A stretch of 64,000 nucleotides of DNA from Aestuariibaculum sp. M13 (GTDB lineage: Bacteria > Bacteroidota > Bacteroidia > Flavobacteriales > Flavobacteriaceae). Under the pieces are notes generated by a model. It was not told the DNA's origin, did not search any database, and worked only from the letters and a program-made list of their open reading frames with translations. The position numbers and the translations under genes were made by a program. The stretch is taken from assembly GCF_024723255.1 (NCBI RefSeq), contig NZ_JANIAC010000004.1:186001-250000 (forward strand). The letters run 5' to 3'. Shown one piece after another: positions 1 to 8,316 of the stretch (its first letter is position 1; each line of letters begins with the position of its first letter).

Positions 1-104
1 TACAAGTAAGTTCAAGAGATTTCGAATATGCAGATTCTGCAAGAAGTTATATTGGTTTCAGAACTGTTCAGGATTACATGGGGACACAAGTAACCGGAAA
101 GTAA
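1..104 (+). CDS. gldK: GldK C-terminal end (partial)
   Basis: Only the last 33 codons are present, read in the frame starting at base 3 and ending with TAA at 102-104. The encoded tail contains the string IGFRTVQDYMG, which resembles the end of the formylglycine-generating-enzyme-like fold of GldK. GldK is the outer-membrane lipoprotein that forms the periplasmic ring of the type IX secretion system with GldN. The position directly before gldL-gldM-gldN matches the conserved gldKLMN order of Flavobacteriia, and this order is the main support. The 5' part lies outside the window. Confidence 0.85.
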   Translation, partial: QVSSRDFEYADSARSYIGFRTVQDYMGTQVTGK

Positions 105-208
105 GACGCTAAAACCAGAAAATCTTAATTAACTAAATCATAAACAAAATAACAACCTATTAATTAACCTACTTAAGTAATTTATTACTTAACTAAAAAA
201 TCAGAATT

Positions 209-853
209 ATGGCACAGTCAAAAGCAAGTAAAAAGTTCATGAATATGGCTTACGGATTAGGAGCAGCAATTGTAATTATTGGGGCACTATTCAAAATTAC
301 TCACATGGAGTTTGGTCCACTTACAGGTAACTTAATGTTAACATTAGGTCTTGTTACCGAAGCAATTATTTTCGCGTTATCAGCTTTCGAACCAGTAGAA
401 AGTGATTTAGATTGGTCTTTAGTTTATCCAGAATTAGCTGGAGGTAAGGCTGTGAAAAGAGATCGTAAAGAAGAAACAGAACCATCAGGTTTATTATCTA
501 AAAAATTAGACGAATTATTAAAAGAAGCTAAAATTGATGGTGAATTAATGACAAGCTTAGGAGAAAGTATCAAAAATTTCGAAGGTGCTGCTAAATCTAT
601 GTCATCTGGAGCAAACGGTATTGAAGCTTCTAAAAAATACAGTGAAGAGTTATCTTTAGCTGCTGCTCAAATGGAGTCTTTAAACAGCTTATATAAAGTA
701 CAATTAGAAAGCGCAAGCAAACAAGCTTCAATCAACCAAGAGCAAGTTGAAAATGCTGTGAAGTTAAAAGAGCAAATGCAGTCTTTAGCTTCAAACTTAT
801 CTTCATTAAATGGAGTATATGGCGGTATGTTATCTGCTATGAACAAAAACTAA
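209..853 (+). CDS. gldL: GldL, inner-membrane motor subunit of T9SS/gliding
   Basis: A 214-residue protein with two closely spaced membrane helices at about residues 14-30 and 38-60, followed by a long cytoplasmic helical tail of about 150 residues. This is the typical GldL/PorL layout. In the family, GldL and GldM form the proton-motive-force-driven motor that powers type IX secretion and gliding. A glutamate inside the second helix (E51) sits where the family's functionally important membrane glutamate is found. The gene lies about 100 bp after gldK and 42 bp before gldM, so the cluster is probably co-transcribed. The ATG at 209 gives the expected length. Confidence 0.95.
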   Translation: MAQSKASKKFMNMAYGLGAAIVIIGALFKITHMEFGPLTGNLMLTLGLVTEAIIFALSAFEPVESDLDWSLVYPELAGGKAVKRDRKEETEPSGLLSKKLDELLKEAKIDGELMTSLGESIKNFEGAAKSMSSGANGIEASKKYSEELSLAAAQMESLNSLYKVQLESASKQASINQEQVENAVKLKEQMQSLASNLSSLNGVYGGMLSAMNKN

Positions 854-895
854 TTAGGGTCATCTAATTATTATTAACCAAAAACCTAATTAGTT

Positions 896-2458
896 ATGGC
901 AGGAGGAAACTTATCACCCAGACAGAAAATGATTAATCTGATGTATTTAATCTTCATTGCGATGTTAGCATTAAATATGTCGAAAGAAGTGCTTTCAGCC
1001 TTCGGATTAATGAACGAGCGTTTAACAGAGTCAAACAGTGCAGCCGATGAAAGAAACCTGGCGTTTTTTGACGGATTAAAGTTAAAAGCTGAAGAACAAA
1101 CAGAGAAATACAAGCCTTTATTAGATAAAGCTGAGCAAATTCGAGTGTTATCTAAAAATCTTAATGATTATTTAGCAGATTTAAAATCTAAAATGTCAGC
1201 TACAGTTGATGATCCAACCGATTATGAAATTATGGACAAAGGTGATTACCTTGACAATAATTTCTTTAAAGGCGATAAATTAAAACCAGAAGGCGAAGAG
1301 TTTTTAAAACAATTGGAAACTTTCCGTAGTGGTGTTGTTGAAATCTTAGGAGATAATCCGGCAATGGCTTCAGTTGTTGCAGATGTTAACGAAAAATTCA
1401 GCACAGAGCCTGTAATCAACCGTTCAAATCAGAAAGTAGATTGGTTAGATTACCACTACAAAGGATTCCCTTTAGTGGCATCTTTAACTAAAATGACACA
1501 GTTACAATCTGATGTTAAAACTGTAGGATCAGAGATTCTAGCAAAAATGATGCAAGGAACATTGGCTAGAGAAGTGTCTATGACAAATTATACCACATTA
1601 TTGGAAACTACTAAATCAGCCTACTTTAACGGTGAGACGTTTGATGGAGCAATCGTTTTAGGACGTAAAGATGGTACAACAAAACCAAATAAAGTAGAAT
1701 TAACATTAGATGGTGTGAAGTTAACTGAAGACCAGTATGTTATTGAAGAAGGTCGTGTAAAATTAAAAGTAGGAACTGGTAGACCAGGTGAGCATAAAAT
1801 TGAAGGTAAATTAATTTTTAATCAGGATGGTGAAGAAGTTCCTGTTGAAGTAAGTCAAACGTTTGCTACAATTTCTAAACCAAATTCGGCTACTATTTCA
1901 GCAGACAAAATGAATGTTGTTTACCGTGGTGTTAAAAACCCAATGACGATTTCATTCGCTGGTATTGCCGATAATAATGTAACTGCTTCAGCTCAAGGTT
2001 TAAGCCGTGTAAGTGGAAGTAAGTATGTTATGGATGCGACTAGAATTCAAGGTAGAGAAGTTACTATAAATGTAACAGGTAAATTACCTGATGGAAAACC
2101 AGTAGGAGACAGAGCAACATTCAGAATTAAAGATTTACCTAAGCCAACCGGTACAGTTAGAGGTGAAGATGGAGCTATTAAAATGCAACGTCAGTCTTTA
2201 GAGATTTCTACTGTTGGTGCTAAATTCGACGATTTCGATTTCGAATTACCATTACGTGTAACAGGATTTAAATTTAAAGTTCCAGGACAACCTACAATTA
2301 ATGTAAGTGGAAATAAACTAGATAGCCGAGCTAAGTCTGCTTTATTAAAAGCGAAACGTGGTTCAGATGTTCAAATCTTTGACATCGAGGCTCAGGCTAG
2401 TGGTGTTAGTGTGATTCTTAAGAAAGTATCGCCAGTTATTATTGAGCTTACTAACTAA
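896..2458 (+). CDS. gldM: GldM, periplasm-spanning shaft of T9SS motor
   Basis: A 520-residue protein with one N-terminal transmembrane helix (about residues 12-30, preceded by a basic stretch) and a large periplasmic region. Known GldM/PorM structures have four periplasmic domains in an elongated dimer that links the GldL inner-membrane motor to the GldK/GldN ring. The length is as expected for the family. A perfect 15-bp inverted repeat follows its stop codon, before gldN. Confidence 0.95.
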   Translation: MAGGNLSPRQKMINLMYLIFIAMLALNMSKEVLSAFGLMNERLTESNSAADERNLAFFDGLKLKAEEQTEKYKPLLDKAEQIRVLSKNLNDYLADLKSKMSATVDDPTDYEIMDKGDYLDNNFFKGDKLKPEGEEFLKQLETFRSGVVEILGDNPAMASVVADVNEKFSTEPVINRSNQKVDWLDYHYKGFPLVASLTKMTQLQSDVKTVGSEILAKMMQGTLAREVSMTNYTTLLETTKSAYFNGETFDGAIVLGRKDGTTKPNKVELTLDGVKLTEDQYVIEEGRVKLKVGTGRPGEHKIEGKLIFNQDGEEVPVEVSQTFATISKPNSATISADKMNVVYRGVKNPMTISFAGIADNNVTASAQGLSRVSGSKYVMDATRIQGREVTINVTGKLPDGKPVGDRATFRIKDLPKPTGTVRGEDGAIKMQRQSLEISTVGAKFDDFDFELPLRVTGFKFKVPGQPTINVSGNKLDSRAKSALLKAKRGSDVQIFDIEAQASGVSVILKKVSPVIIELTN

Positions 2459-2471
2459 TAGTTAAAATATC

Positions 2472-2505
2472 ATATCATATCCATATTTAGATATGGATAT
2501 GATAT
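2472..2505 (+). promoter_or_regulatory. Perfect stem-loop between gldM and gldN
   Basis: Positions 2472-2486 and 2491-2505 are perfect inverted repeats of 15 bp around a TTAG loop. The stem is A+T-rich and no U-tract follows, so it is not a classical terminator. It could stabilise the upstream mRNA 3' end or set the gldM:gldN expression ratio. The structure is seen directly; the role is inferred. Confidence 0.6.
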
Positions 2506-2559
2506 AAATTACAGAGAGCCTAGTTGAAGTTCAACTACAGAAAAATAAAACCAAAGCAC

Positions 2560-3450
2560 ATGAATTTAAAAAGTTTTTTATTAACCGTTACAACTGTTTT
2601 TACTGTATCAGGTGTGTTTGCTCAGGCTAACATTCTTAATGCAAAGAGCCCTGATGAGATTGGTGTGAGAACAGAAGCTCAAATAGCTATTGATAATGAC
2701 AAACCGTTAGAGTATGGTTATGTAGACGACAGAGATATTTTGTATTCTAAAATGGTTTGGGAGAGAATCGTTCTTGACGAGCGTGCTAACTTTCCTTTAT
2801 ATTACCCGATAGATACTAATAATATTGGTAGCGACAGACGTTCATTGTATGATGTGCTTATGAAGAACATTAAAAATGGGAAGATAAAAAACATCTACGA
2901 CGATTCATACTTTAAAACCAAACGTACCCTTGATGATATTCAAGCGGCTTTAGCAAAGGTTGATACTACAGAGTTAGGTATCGAGCAAATTAATGCCGGT
3001 GAACAATTATCTGCAGAATATATCGACAGACGCGATCTTACTGCTGCCGATATTGTAGAGTACCGTATTAAAGGTCTTTGGTATTTCGATAAGCGTCAGG
3101 CTGAGTTAAAATACCGTTTATTAGGTATTGCTCCTGTAGCTCCGGACGTTAACTTTATAGACTCTGAGACACCAGATTTAGTTGAGTTATTTTGGGTGTT
3201 TTTCCCGGATGCTCGCGAAGTACTGCATGAAGCAAAATCGTTTAATAATAAGAATAGCTCAATGCCATTCTCTTTCGATCACGTGTTAAACTCCCGTCGT
3301 TTCAATGCCATGATTTATAAAGAAGAAAACGTACAGCAGGATAGAGCAATTACAGATTATGTAACCGATAATGCATTGATGCAGCTATTGGAATCTGAAA
3401 GGATTAAAGAAAAAATTCGTGATTTCGAGTTAGATATGTGGACATACTAA
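2560..3450 (+). CDS. gldN: GldN, periplasmic T9SS ring protein
   Basis: The ATG at 2560 gives a 296-residue protein that begins with a clear signal peptide (MNLKSFLLTV..., cleavage near VFA-QA). A TTG 36 bp upstream would add a basic extension before the signal peptide and is less likely. GldN/PorN binds GldK/PorK to form the periplasmic ring of the type IX secretion system. The product is rich in Asp-Arg pairs and ends in an amphipathic stretch, as in other GldN proteins. It is the last gene of the gld cluster: a strong terminator follows 21 bp after the stop. Confidence 0.93.
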   Translation: MNLKSFLLTVTTVFTVSGVFAQANILNAKSPDEIGVRTEAQIAIDNDKPLEYGYVDDRDILYSKMVWERIVLDERANFPLYYPIDTNNIGSDRRSLYDVLMKNIKNGKIKNIYDDSYFKTKRTLDDIQAALAKVDTTELGIEQINAGEQLSAEYIDRRDLTAADIVEYRIKGLWYFDKRQAELKYRLLGIAPVAPDVNFIDSETPDLVELFWVFFPDAREVLHEAKSFNNKNSSMPFSFDHVLNSRRFNAMIYKEENVQQDRAITDYVTDNALMQLLESERIKEKIRDFELDMWTY

Positions 3451-3471
3451 TTATGATTTTCATGAAAAAAT

Positions 3472-3503
3472 AAAAAAGCCAGCTTAATTAAGCTGGCTTT
3501 TTT
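3472..3503 (+). terminator. Rho-independent terminator after gldN
   Basis: A perfect 16-bp palindromic stem (AAAAAAGCCAGCTTAA and its complement) with T-rich sequence continuing to about 3510. It sits between gldN and the next gene and probably ends the gldKLMN transcript. Confidence 0.85.
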
Positions 3504-3521
3504 ATTTTTTATCTTCGCAGT

Positions 3522-4565
3522 ATGATTCAAGTTGATTATATAGTTGTAGGTATTGGGCTCGCAGGTATTAGTTTTTGCGAGCAATTAAGAGCGAATAATA
3601 AAAGTTTTGTGGTGTTCGATAATGCCTCACAGTTATCGTCAACTGTGGCCGGTGGATTATATAATCCGGTGGTGTTAAAACGTTTTACACCCGTTTGGAA
3701 ATGTCAGGAACAGTTGGAACAAGCCTTACCTATGTACGAACGTTTGGAACAGGAATTAGGCGTAAAATTGGATTATAAACTGCCCGTTTACCGAAAATTT
3801 GCCTCGCTTGAAGAACAGAACCATTGGTTTACAGCGTCAGATAAACCAATACTATCAAAATATTTATCGACACAAATAGTTAAAAACACCAATGAAGCCG
3901 TAGAGGCACCTTTTGGTTTTGGGGAGGTTTTAGAAACTGGTCGTATTGATGTAAGAACCTTGATAGAGGCTTATAAAAATGAATTACAAAAAAATAATCA
4001 ACTCAATGAAACTCTGTTTGATTATGATGAATTGAAATTTGAAAATAATGGTATAGAATATCGTGATATTAAAGCGAAACATATAGTATTTGCCGAAGGT
4101 TTCGGTATTAAGGATAATCCGTTTTTTAATAATCTACCGTTAAATCCTGCTAAAGGAGAACTGTTAATTATTCATGCACCAGAATTAAAAATTGACTATG
4201 TACTTAAAGCAGGAGCATTTTTAATTCCTTTAGGTGATGATAATTATATTGTTGGCGCTACTTACGAATGGAAGGACTTAACAAATCAACCTTCAGAAGT
4301 AGCGAAGGAAGAACTTTCAGCAAAACTTCAGAAAATAATTAATTGCCCATTTACAATAGTAAATCAGGTGGCAGGCGTGCGCCCAACAGTTAAGGACCGC
4401 AGACCATTAGTAGGACATCATGCAGATTACAGAAACATGTACGTACTTAATGGATTAGGTACGCGAGGTGTAATGATTGGGCCGTATGTAGCCAGTCAGT
4501 TATATGATTTTATTGAAAATGAATTACCATTAGAGTCTGAAATTGATATAAAACGCTTTCAGTAA
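3522..4565 (+). CDS. FAD-dependent oxidoreductase (DAO family)
   Basis: A 347-residue protein with an N-terminal Rossmann dinucleotide-binding motif (VVGIGLAGIS, residues 8-17) and an aspartate ending the second strand (VVFD). The C-terminal part contains GVRPTVKDRRPLVG and NGLGTRGVM, typical of the D-amino-acid oxidase/glycine oxidase superfamily that oxidises amines with FAD. No signal peptide is seen, so it should be cytoplasmic. The substrate cannot be told from sequence. Its start lies 18 bp after the gldN terminator, and it ends tail-to-tail with the DUF983 gene. Confidence 0.85.
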   Translation: MIQVDYIVVGIGLAGISFCEQLRANNKSFVVFDNASQLSSTVAGGLYNPVVLKRFTPVWKCQEQLEQALPMYERLEQELGVKLDYKLPVYRKFASLEEQNHWFTASDKPILSKYLSTQIVKNTNEAVEAPFGFGEVLETGRIDVRTLIEAYKNELQKNNQLNETLFDYDELKFENNGIEYRDIKAKHIVFAEGFGIKDNPFFNNLPLNPAKGELLIIHAPELKIDYVLKAGAFLIPLGDDNYIVGATYEWKDLTNQPSEVAKEELSAKLQKIINCPFTIVNQVAGVRPTVKDRRPLVGHHADYRNMYVLNGLGTRGVMIGPYVASQLYDFIENELPLESEIDIKRFQ

Positions 4566-4955
4566 TTACTTCTTAGGTTTCGCAAATGACTTATCGTAAT
4601 GGATGAAAAAGTTAATCCAGATATTTCTTGAAAGTCTTAAAATAACGGGCATAAAAACAATAAGAGTTGCTACAATAGAAATAAACATGGCGTTTAAGCC
4701 TGCATTAAATACAAAATAAGAAATTACAAAAGCCGCAACGGCAAAAGCGATACCAACAGCATAACTTACGTACATGGAGCCGTAAAAGAATGACGGTTCT
4801 ATTTTATATTTCGTACCGCAATTACTGCAGGTTTCATGCATATCTAAAGCTTCAGAAAGTACATAGGGATTTTTGTTTTTAAACATCGATTCTTCATGGC
4901 ACTTCGGGCAAGTTCCGGTGAATATACTATATAGTTTTGAGCCTTTTGAAAACAT
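4566..4955 (-). CDS. DUF983 family small membrane protein
   Basis: A 129-residue protein. An N-terminal zinc-ribbon-like part has two cysteine pairs (CPKCH near residue 15 and CSNCG near 43). Two hydrophobic helices follow at about residues 63-83 and 89-107, and the C-terminus is basic. This is the layout of DUF983, found widely in Bacteroidota and Alphaproteobacteria without an assigned function. The gene converges on the FAD oxidoreductase gene with no gap. Confidence 0.85.
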   Translation of the reverse strand: MFSKGSKLYSIFTGTCPKCHEESMFKNKNPYVLSEALDMHETCSNCGTKYKIEPSFFYGSMYVSYAVGIAFAVAAFVISYFVFNAGLNAMFISIVATLIVFMPVILRLSRNIWINFFIHYDKSFAKPKK

Positions 4956-4974
4956 ATTATTTAATGTACTTTTG
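4945..4974 (+). promoter_or_regulatory. Candidate promoter of the ABC-F gene
   Basis: TTTG at 4945-4948 and TACTTTTG at 4967-4974, spaced by 18 bp, match the Bacteroidota housekeeping promoter pattern (TTTG, about 19 bp, TAnnTTTG). It lies 70 bp before the ABC-F start codon and overlaps the 5' end of the divergent DUF983 gene. Confidence 0.5.
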
Positions 4975-5043
4975 CATTCTTAATCTTTCAGAACAAATAT
5001 AATTTTTTAAACTTTACGGTTCTGTGATATAAGTTACAATTCT

Positions 5044-6951
5044 ATGCTAAACATTCATAATTTATCGATTTCGTTTCAAGGCGAATACCTGTTTGAAGAT
5101 ATAACGTTTAAACTGGTTGGTGGCGATCGGGTAGGACTTATTGGTAAAAATGGAGCAGGTAAATCGACCATGCTTAAAATTTTAGCTCGAGAATTAGAAC
5201 CAGATACGGGGCAAATTGCTTCCGATAAAGATTTAAAAATAGGATTCTTGAAACAGGATATCGATTTTATTCTTGGTCGTACTGTTTTAGAGGAGTCTTA
5301 TCAGGCTTTCACCGAAATAAAGGAGTTAGAAGCTCAAATGGAACAGGTGAATGCTGAATTAGCCGAACGTACCGATTATGAAAGTGATGCTTACCATCAG
5401 TTAATGGTCGATATTAACGATCTGCAACATCAATACGAAATACTTGGAGGTTACAATTATCAGGGAGAAACCGAAAAGATTCTTCAGGGCTTAGGATTTA
5501 AACGCGAAGACTTTAATAAACTTACCGATACCTTTTCCGGAGGATGGCGTATGCGTATAGAATTGGCTAAGTTATTGCTTCAAAGTAATGATATTTTATT
5601 GCTCGATGAGCCTACCAACCACTTGGATATCGAATCTATTATCTGGTTAGAAGGGTTTTTAAAATCGTATTCTGGAGCTGTGGCCATCGTTTCGCACGAT
5701 AAAATGTTTTTAGATAATGTAACGAATCGAACTATTGAGATTTCATTGGGACGTATTTACGATTATCCGAAACCGTATTCAAAATATTTGGTGCTTCGTG
5801 AGGAACTAAGAACACAACAATTGGCTTCTCAAAAAAATCAACAGAAACAAATCGAACAAACCGAGAAACTTATTGAGAAATTCCGCGCCAAAGCTTCAAA
5901 GGCAACTATGGCGCAATCGCTTATTAAAAAGCTGGATAAAATAGAGCGAATTGAGGTTGATGAAGATGATAACAGCGTAATGACCTTAAATTTCCCAGTA
6001 TCTGTAACACCTGGAAAAGTAGTTGTAGAGACCGATAAGATTTCTAAAAGTTATGGGAATAATGAAGTGTTGCGTGAAGTAGATTTAATGATAGAGCGCG
6101 ATAGCAAAACGGCTTTTGTTGGGCAAAACGGACAAGGGAAATCGACTTTAGCTAAAATTATTGTCGGCGATATTAAGCACGAAGGAAGTTTAAAACTTGG
6201 GCATAATGTACAGATTGGATATTTTGCACAAAATCAGGCGGAGTATTTAGATGGCAATAAAACCATTCATGATACGATGATTGATGCTGCTAATGAAACC
6301 AACCGTAGTAAAGTCCGTGATATTTTAGGATCGTTTTTATTCAGAGGCGATGAAGTTGATAAATATGTTCGTGTACTTTCAGGTGGGGAGCGTAACCGTT
6401 TAGCTTTGGCAAAATTAATGTTACAGCCGTTTAACGTGTTGGTTATGGATGAGCCCACCAACCACTTGGATATTAAATCGAAAAATGTATTAAAAGAAGC
6501 GTTAAAGCGTTTTGAAGGAACTTTAATTCTGGTATCTCACGACCGTGATTTTCTTCAAGGTTTAACAGATCGCGTTTATGAATTTAAAGATCATAAATTA
6601 AAAGAATATTTAGGCGATATCGATTTTTACCTTGAACAACGTAATGTTGAAAATCTTCGTGAAGTAGAAAAACGTACAGTTGTAAAAGAAACACCTAAGG
6701 AAACAAAACAACAATCTTACGAAGATCAGAAAAAATTAAAATCCTTAAACAATAAATTAAGTAACGTTGAAGCCAAAATTAACGATATAGAACGTAAGAT
6801 TAAAGTTATTGATGCAGAGCTTCTAATTAATTATGAAGAGGTCACATCTAAACCTAATTTCTTTGACGATTATGAAAAGCTAAAGAACAATTTAGATAGC
6901 TTAATGGAGCAGTGGGAAGCTATTCATTTTGAGATAGAAGCCTTTGAATAG
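5044..6951 (+). CDS. ABC-F family ATPase (Uup-like)
   Basis: A 635-residue soluble protein with two ABC ATPase domains and no membrane segments. Domain 1 has Walker A GKNGAGKST, signature FSGGW and Walker B LLLDEPTNHLD. Domain 2 has Walker A GQNGQGKST, signature LSGGER and Walker B LVMDEPTNHLD. A charged linker of about 80 residues joins them, and a C-terminal coiled coil of about 75 residues follows. Double ABC plus linker plus coiled-coil tail is the ABC-F/Uup architecture, whose members act on ribosomes or on branched DNA intermediates. The first signature has Phe in place of Leu. It is a single gene with its own promoter. Confidence 0.93.
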   Translation: MLNIHNLSISFQGEYLFEDITFKLVGGDRVGLIGKNGAGKSTMLKILARELEPDTGQIASDKDLKIGFLKQDIDFILGRTVLEESYQAFTEIKELEAQMEQVNAELAERTDYESDAYHQLMVDINDLQHQYEILGGYNYQGETEKILQGLGFKREDFNKLTDTFSGGWRMRIELAKLLLQSNDILLLDEPTNHLDIESIIWLEGFLKSYSGAVAIVSHDKMFLDNVTNRTIEISLGRIYDYPKPYSKYLVLREELRTQQLASQKNQQKQIEQTEKLIEKFRAKASKATMAQSLIKKLDKIERIEVDEDDNSVMTLNFPVSVTPGKVVVETDKISKSYGNNEVLREVDLMIERDSKTAFVGQNGQGKSTLAKIIVGDIKHEGSLKLGHNVQIGYFAQNQAEYLDGNKTIHDTMIDAANETNRSKVRDILGSFLFRGDEVDKYVRVLSGGERNRLALAKLMLQPFNVLVMDEPTNHLDIKSKNVLKEALKRFEGTLILVSHDRDFLQGLTDRVYEFKDHKLKEYLGDIDFYLEQRNVENLREVEKRTVVKETPKETKQQSYEDQKKLKSLNNKLSNVEAKINDIERKIKVIDAELLINYEEVTSKPNFFDDYEKLKNNLDSLMEQWEAIHFEIEAFE

Positions 6952-7050
6952 ACTATTTGTTAAAATTTAATGCATTTCATCGAATAAATATGTTTTTAGT
7001 CTAATTGTTGTGTATATTCGTGTAAGAATTAATCCCAAATCAATTCGACC

Positions 7051-7875
7051 ATGAAAAAACATTACATTTTAGTTCTAACACTTTTCGTATCAGCTTTTGC
7101 ATTCGCAAAGGTATCACCAGGAGAAAAAGAGGCTTTAGTGGCCATTTATAATGCTACAAATGGTAGTCAATGGAATTCCACTTGGGATTTAAACACTGCT
7201 GTTGAAAAATGGTATGGTGTAAAAGTACAAGATGATAAAGTTGTTGAAGTAAACTTACAGTTTAACAACCTTCAGGGGGTATTACCAGCTGAAATTGGAA
7301 ACTTGGTGAATTTGAAAAAATTGAATTTAGGATTCAATAAATTAACAGGAACTCTGCCTTCTTCAATTAAAAATTTACAGGAATTAACATCTTTAGAATT
7401 GTTTATGAATGGTTTTGAAGGTTCTATTCCTGAAGAATTAGGGCAGTTAAAAAAGTTAGAGTCTTTAAAAATATACAGCAACAAGTTTTCAGGAACAATT
7501 CCACAGGCCATTATGGGATTAACCAATTTAAAAGAGTTACTAATGGGAAGTAACTTTATTATAGGAACCATTCCAACTGAAATTGCAGCTTTAACGAAAT
7601 TAGAAAAATTGAGTTTAATGGATAACAAGCTTGAAGGCGAAATTCCAGCAGAAATGGCTCAATTAAGAAACTTAGAAGAGTTAGTGTTATCAACAAATAA
7701 ATTAACCGGAGATTTGCCTTTAGAGTTTATGAATCTTCCAAAGTTAACTACGTTAATGGTTAGTGATAACAATTTAAATAGAGAGTACGTTACAGTTTCA
7801 GGAAACAATCCTCCAGGTCTTATGTATTTAGATTTACAAAATTCGACCGCAACAATGGATATTGAAAAAGAATAG
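7051..7875 (+). CDS. Secreted leucine-rich-repeat protein
   Basis: A 274-residue protein with a signal peptide (cleavage near AFA-K, residue 20). A short N-terminal cap containing W(N/D) motifs follows, then about seven 24-residue repeats of the plant-like LRR type (LxxLxLxxNxLxGxIPxE), from roughly residue 62 to 240. This repeat type mediates protein-protein contact. No membrane anchor or type IX sorting domain is visible, so it is probably periplasmic or exported. It is a single gene, followed by a terminator. Confidence 0.85.
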   Translation: MKKHYILVLTLFVSAFAFAKVSPGEKEALVAIYNATNGSQWNSTWDLNTAVEKWYGVKVQDDKVVEVNLQFNNLQGVLPAEIGNLVNLKKLNLGFNKLTGTLPSSIKNLQELTSLELFMNGFEGSIPEELGQLKKLESLKIYSNKFSGTIPQAIMGLTNLKELLMGSNFIIGTIPTEIAALTKLEKLSLMDNKLEGEIPAEMAQLRNLEELVLSTNKLTGDLPLEFMNLPKLTTLMVSDNNLNREYVTVSGNNPPGLMYLDLQNSTATMDIEKE

Positions 7876-7908
7876 TAAGTTTTTGTTTAAATTAATTATA
7901 GTTTTAAG

Positions 7909-7936
7909 AAGTCAGCCTTGGTGCTGACTTTTTTTG
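7909..7936 (+). terminator. Terminator after the LRR gene
   Basis: AAGTCAGC (7909-7916) and GCTGACTT (7923-7930) form a stem with a 6-nt loop, followed by a run of T residues. A GTG at 7918 lies inside this hairpin, which argues that the next gene starts later, at 7948. Confidence 0.75.
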
Positions 7937-7947
7937 TAACTTATATT

Positions 7948-8124
7948 ATGGTTGAACATTTTTTTATTTGTCCGTATTGCTGGGAACATATCTCAATGTT
8001 ACTTGATAGTAGTGTTTCAAATCAGCAATATATTGAAGATTGCGAGGTTTGTTGCCAGCCAATACAGGTGAAATTAAATTTTTTTAATTCAGATTTAATT
8101 GACTTTCAGGCTACTAAAATTTAA
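7948..8124 (+). CDS. CPXCG-motif cysteine-rich small protein
   Basis: A 58-residue protein starting at the ATG at 7948. It has two cysteine pairs, CPYC near residue 8 and CEVCC near residue 32, followed by QPIQVKL. This resembles the small cysteine-rich CPXCG family (a zinc-ribbon fold of unknown role found in many proteobacteria and Bacteroidota). The upstream in-frame GTG is rejected because it falls in a terminator. The gene ends 66 bp before the tRNA and is the last core gene before the islands. Confidence 0.75.
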   Translation: MVEHFFICPYCWEHISMLLDSSVSNQQYIEDCEVCCQPIQVKLNFFNSDLIDFQATKI

Positions 8125-8147
8125 TTAAAATATTTTTCAAATATAAG

Positions 8148-8178
8148 TTTGCAGAACTTAAAAAGGATTGTATATTTG
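8148..8178 (+). promoter_or_regulatory. Promoter of the tRNA-fMet gene
   Basis: TTTG at 8148-8151, exactly 19 bp, then TATATTTG at 8171-8178: a full match to the Bacteroidota consensus TTTG-N19-TAnnTTTG. The predicted transcription start is a few bases before the tRNA 5' end at 8190. Confidence 0.8.
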
Positions 8179-8189
8179 CACCACAATAT

Positions 8190-8268
<79 letters not shown>

Positions 8269-8285
8269 CGAAAGGCAGTAAAATC

Positions 8286-8316
8286 AACGGTTTGGTGTCA
8301 CCAAACCGTTTTTTTT
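8286..8316 (+). terminator. Terminator-like hairpin abutting the int1 start
   Basis: AACGGTTTGGTG (8286-8297) and CACCAAACCGTT (8299-8310) form a perfect stem followed by eight T residues that end directly at the ATG of the integrase gene (8317). It could terminate the tRNA transcript and so limit integrase expression. The same structure with compensatory base changes precedes int2 (45888-45917). Confidence 0.8.

Noticed and set aside
7918-7947. N-terminal extension of the CPXCG protein from GTG 7918
   Set aside because: This stretch lies in the terminator hairpin of the previous gene, and the family proteins start close to the first cysteine pair.
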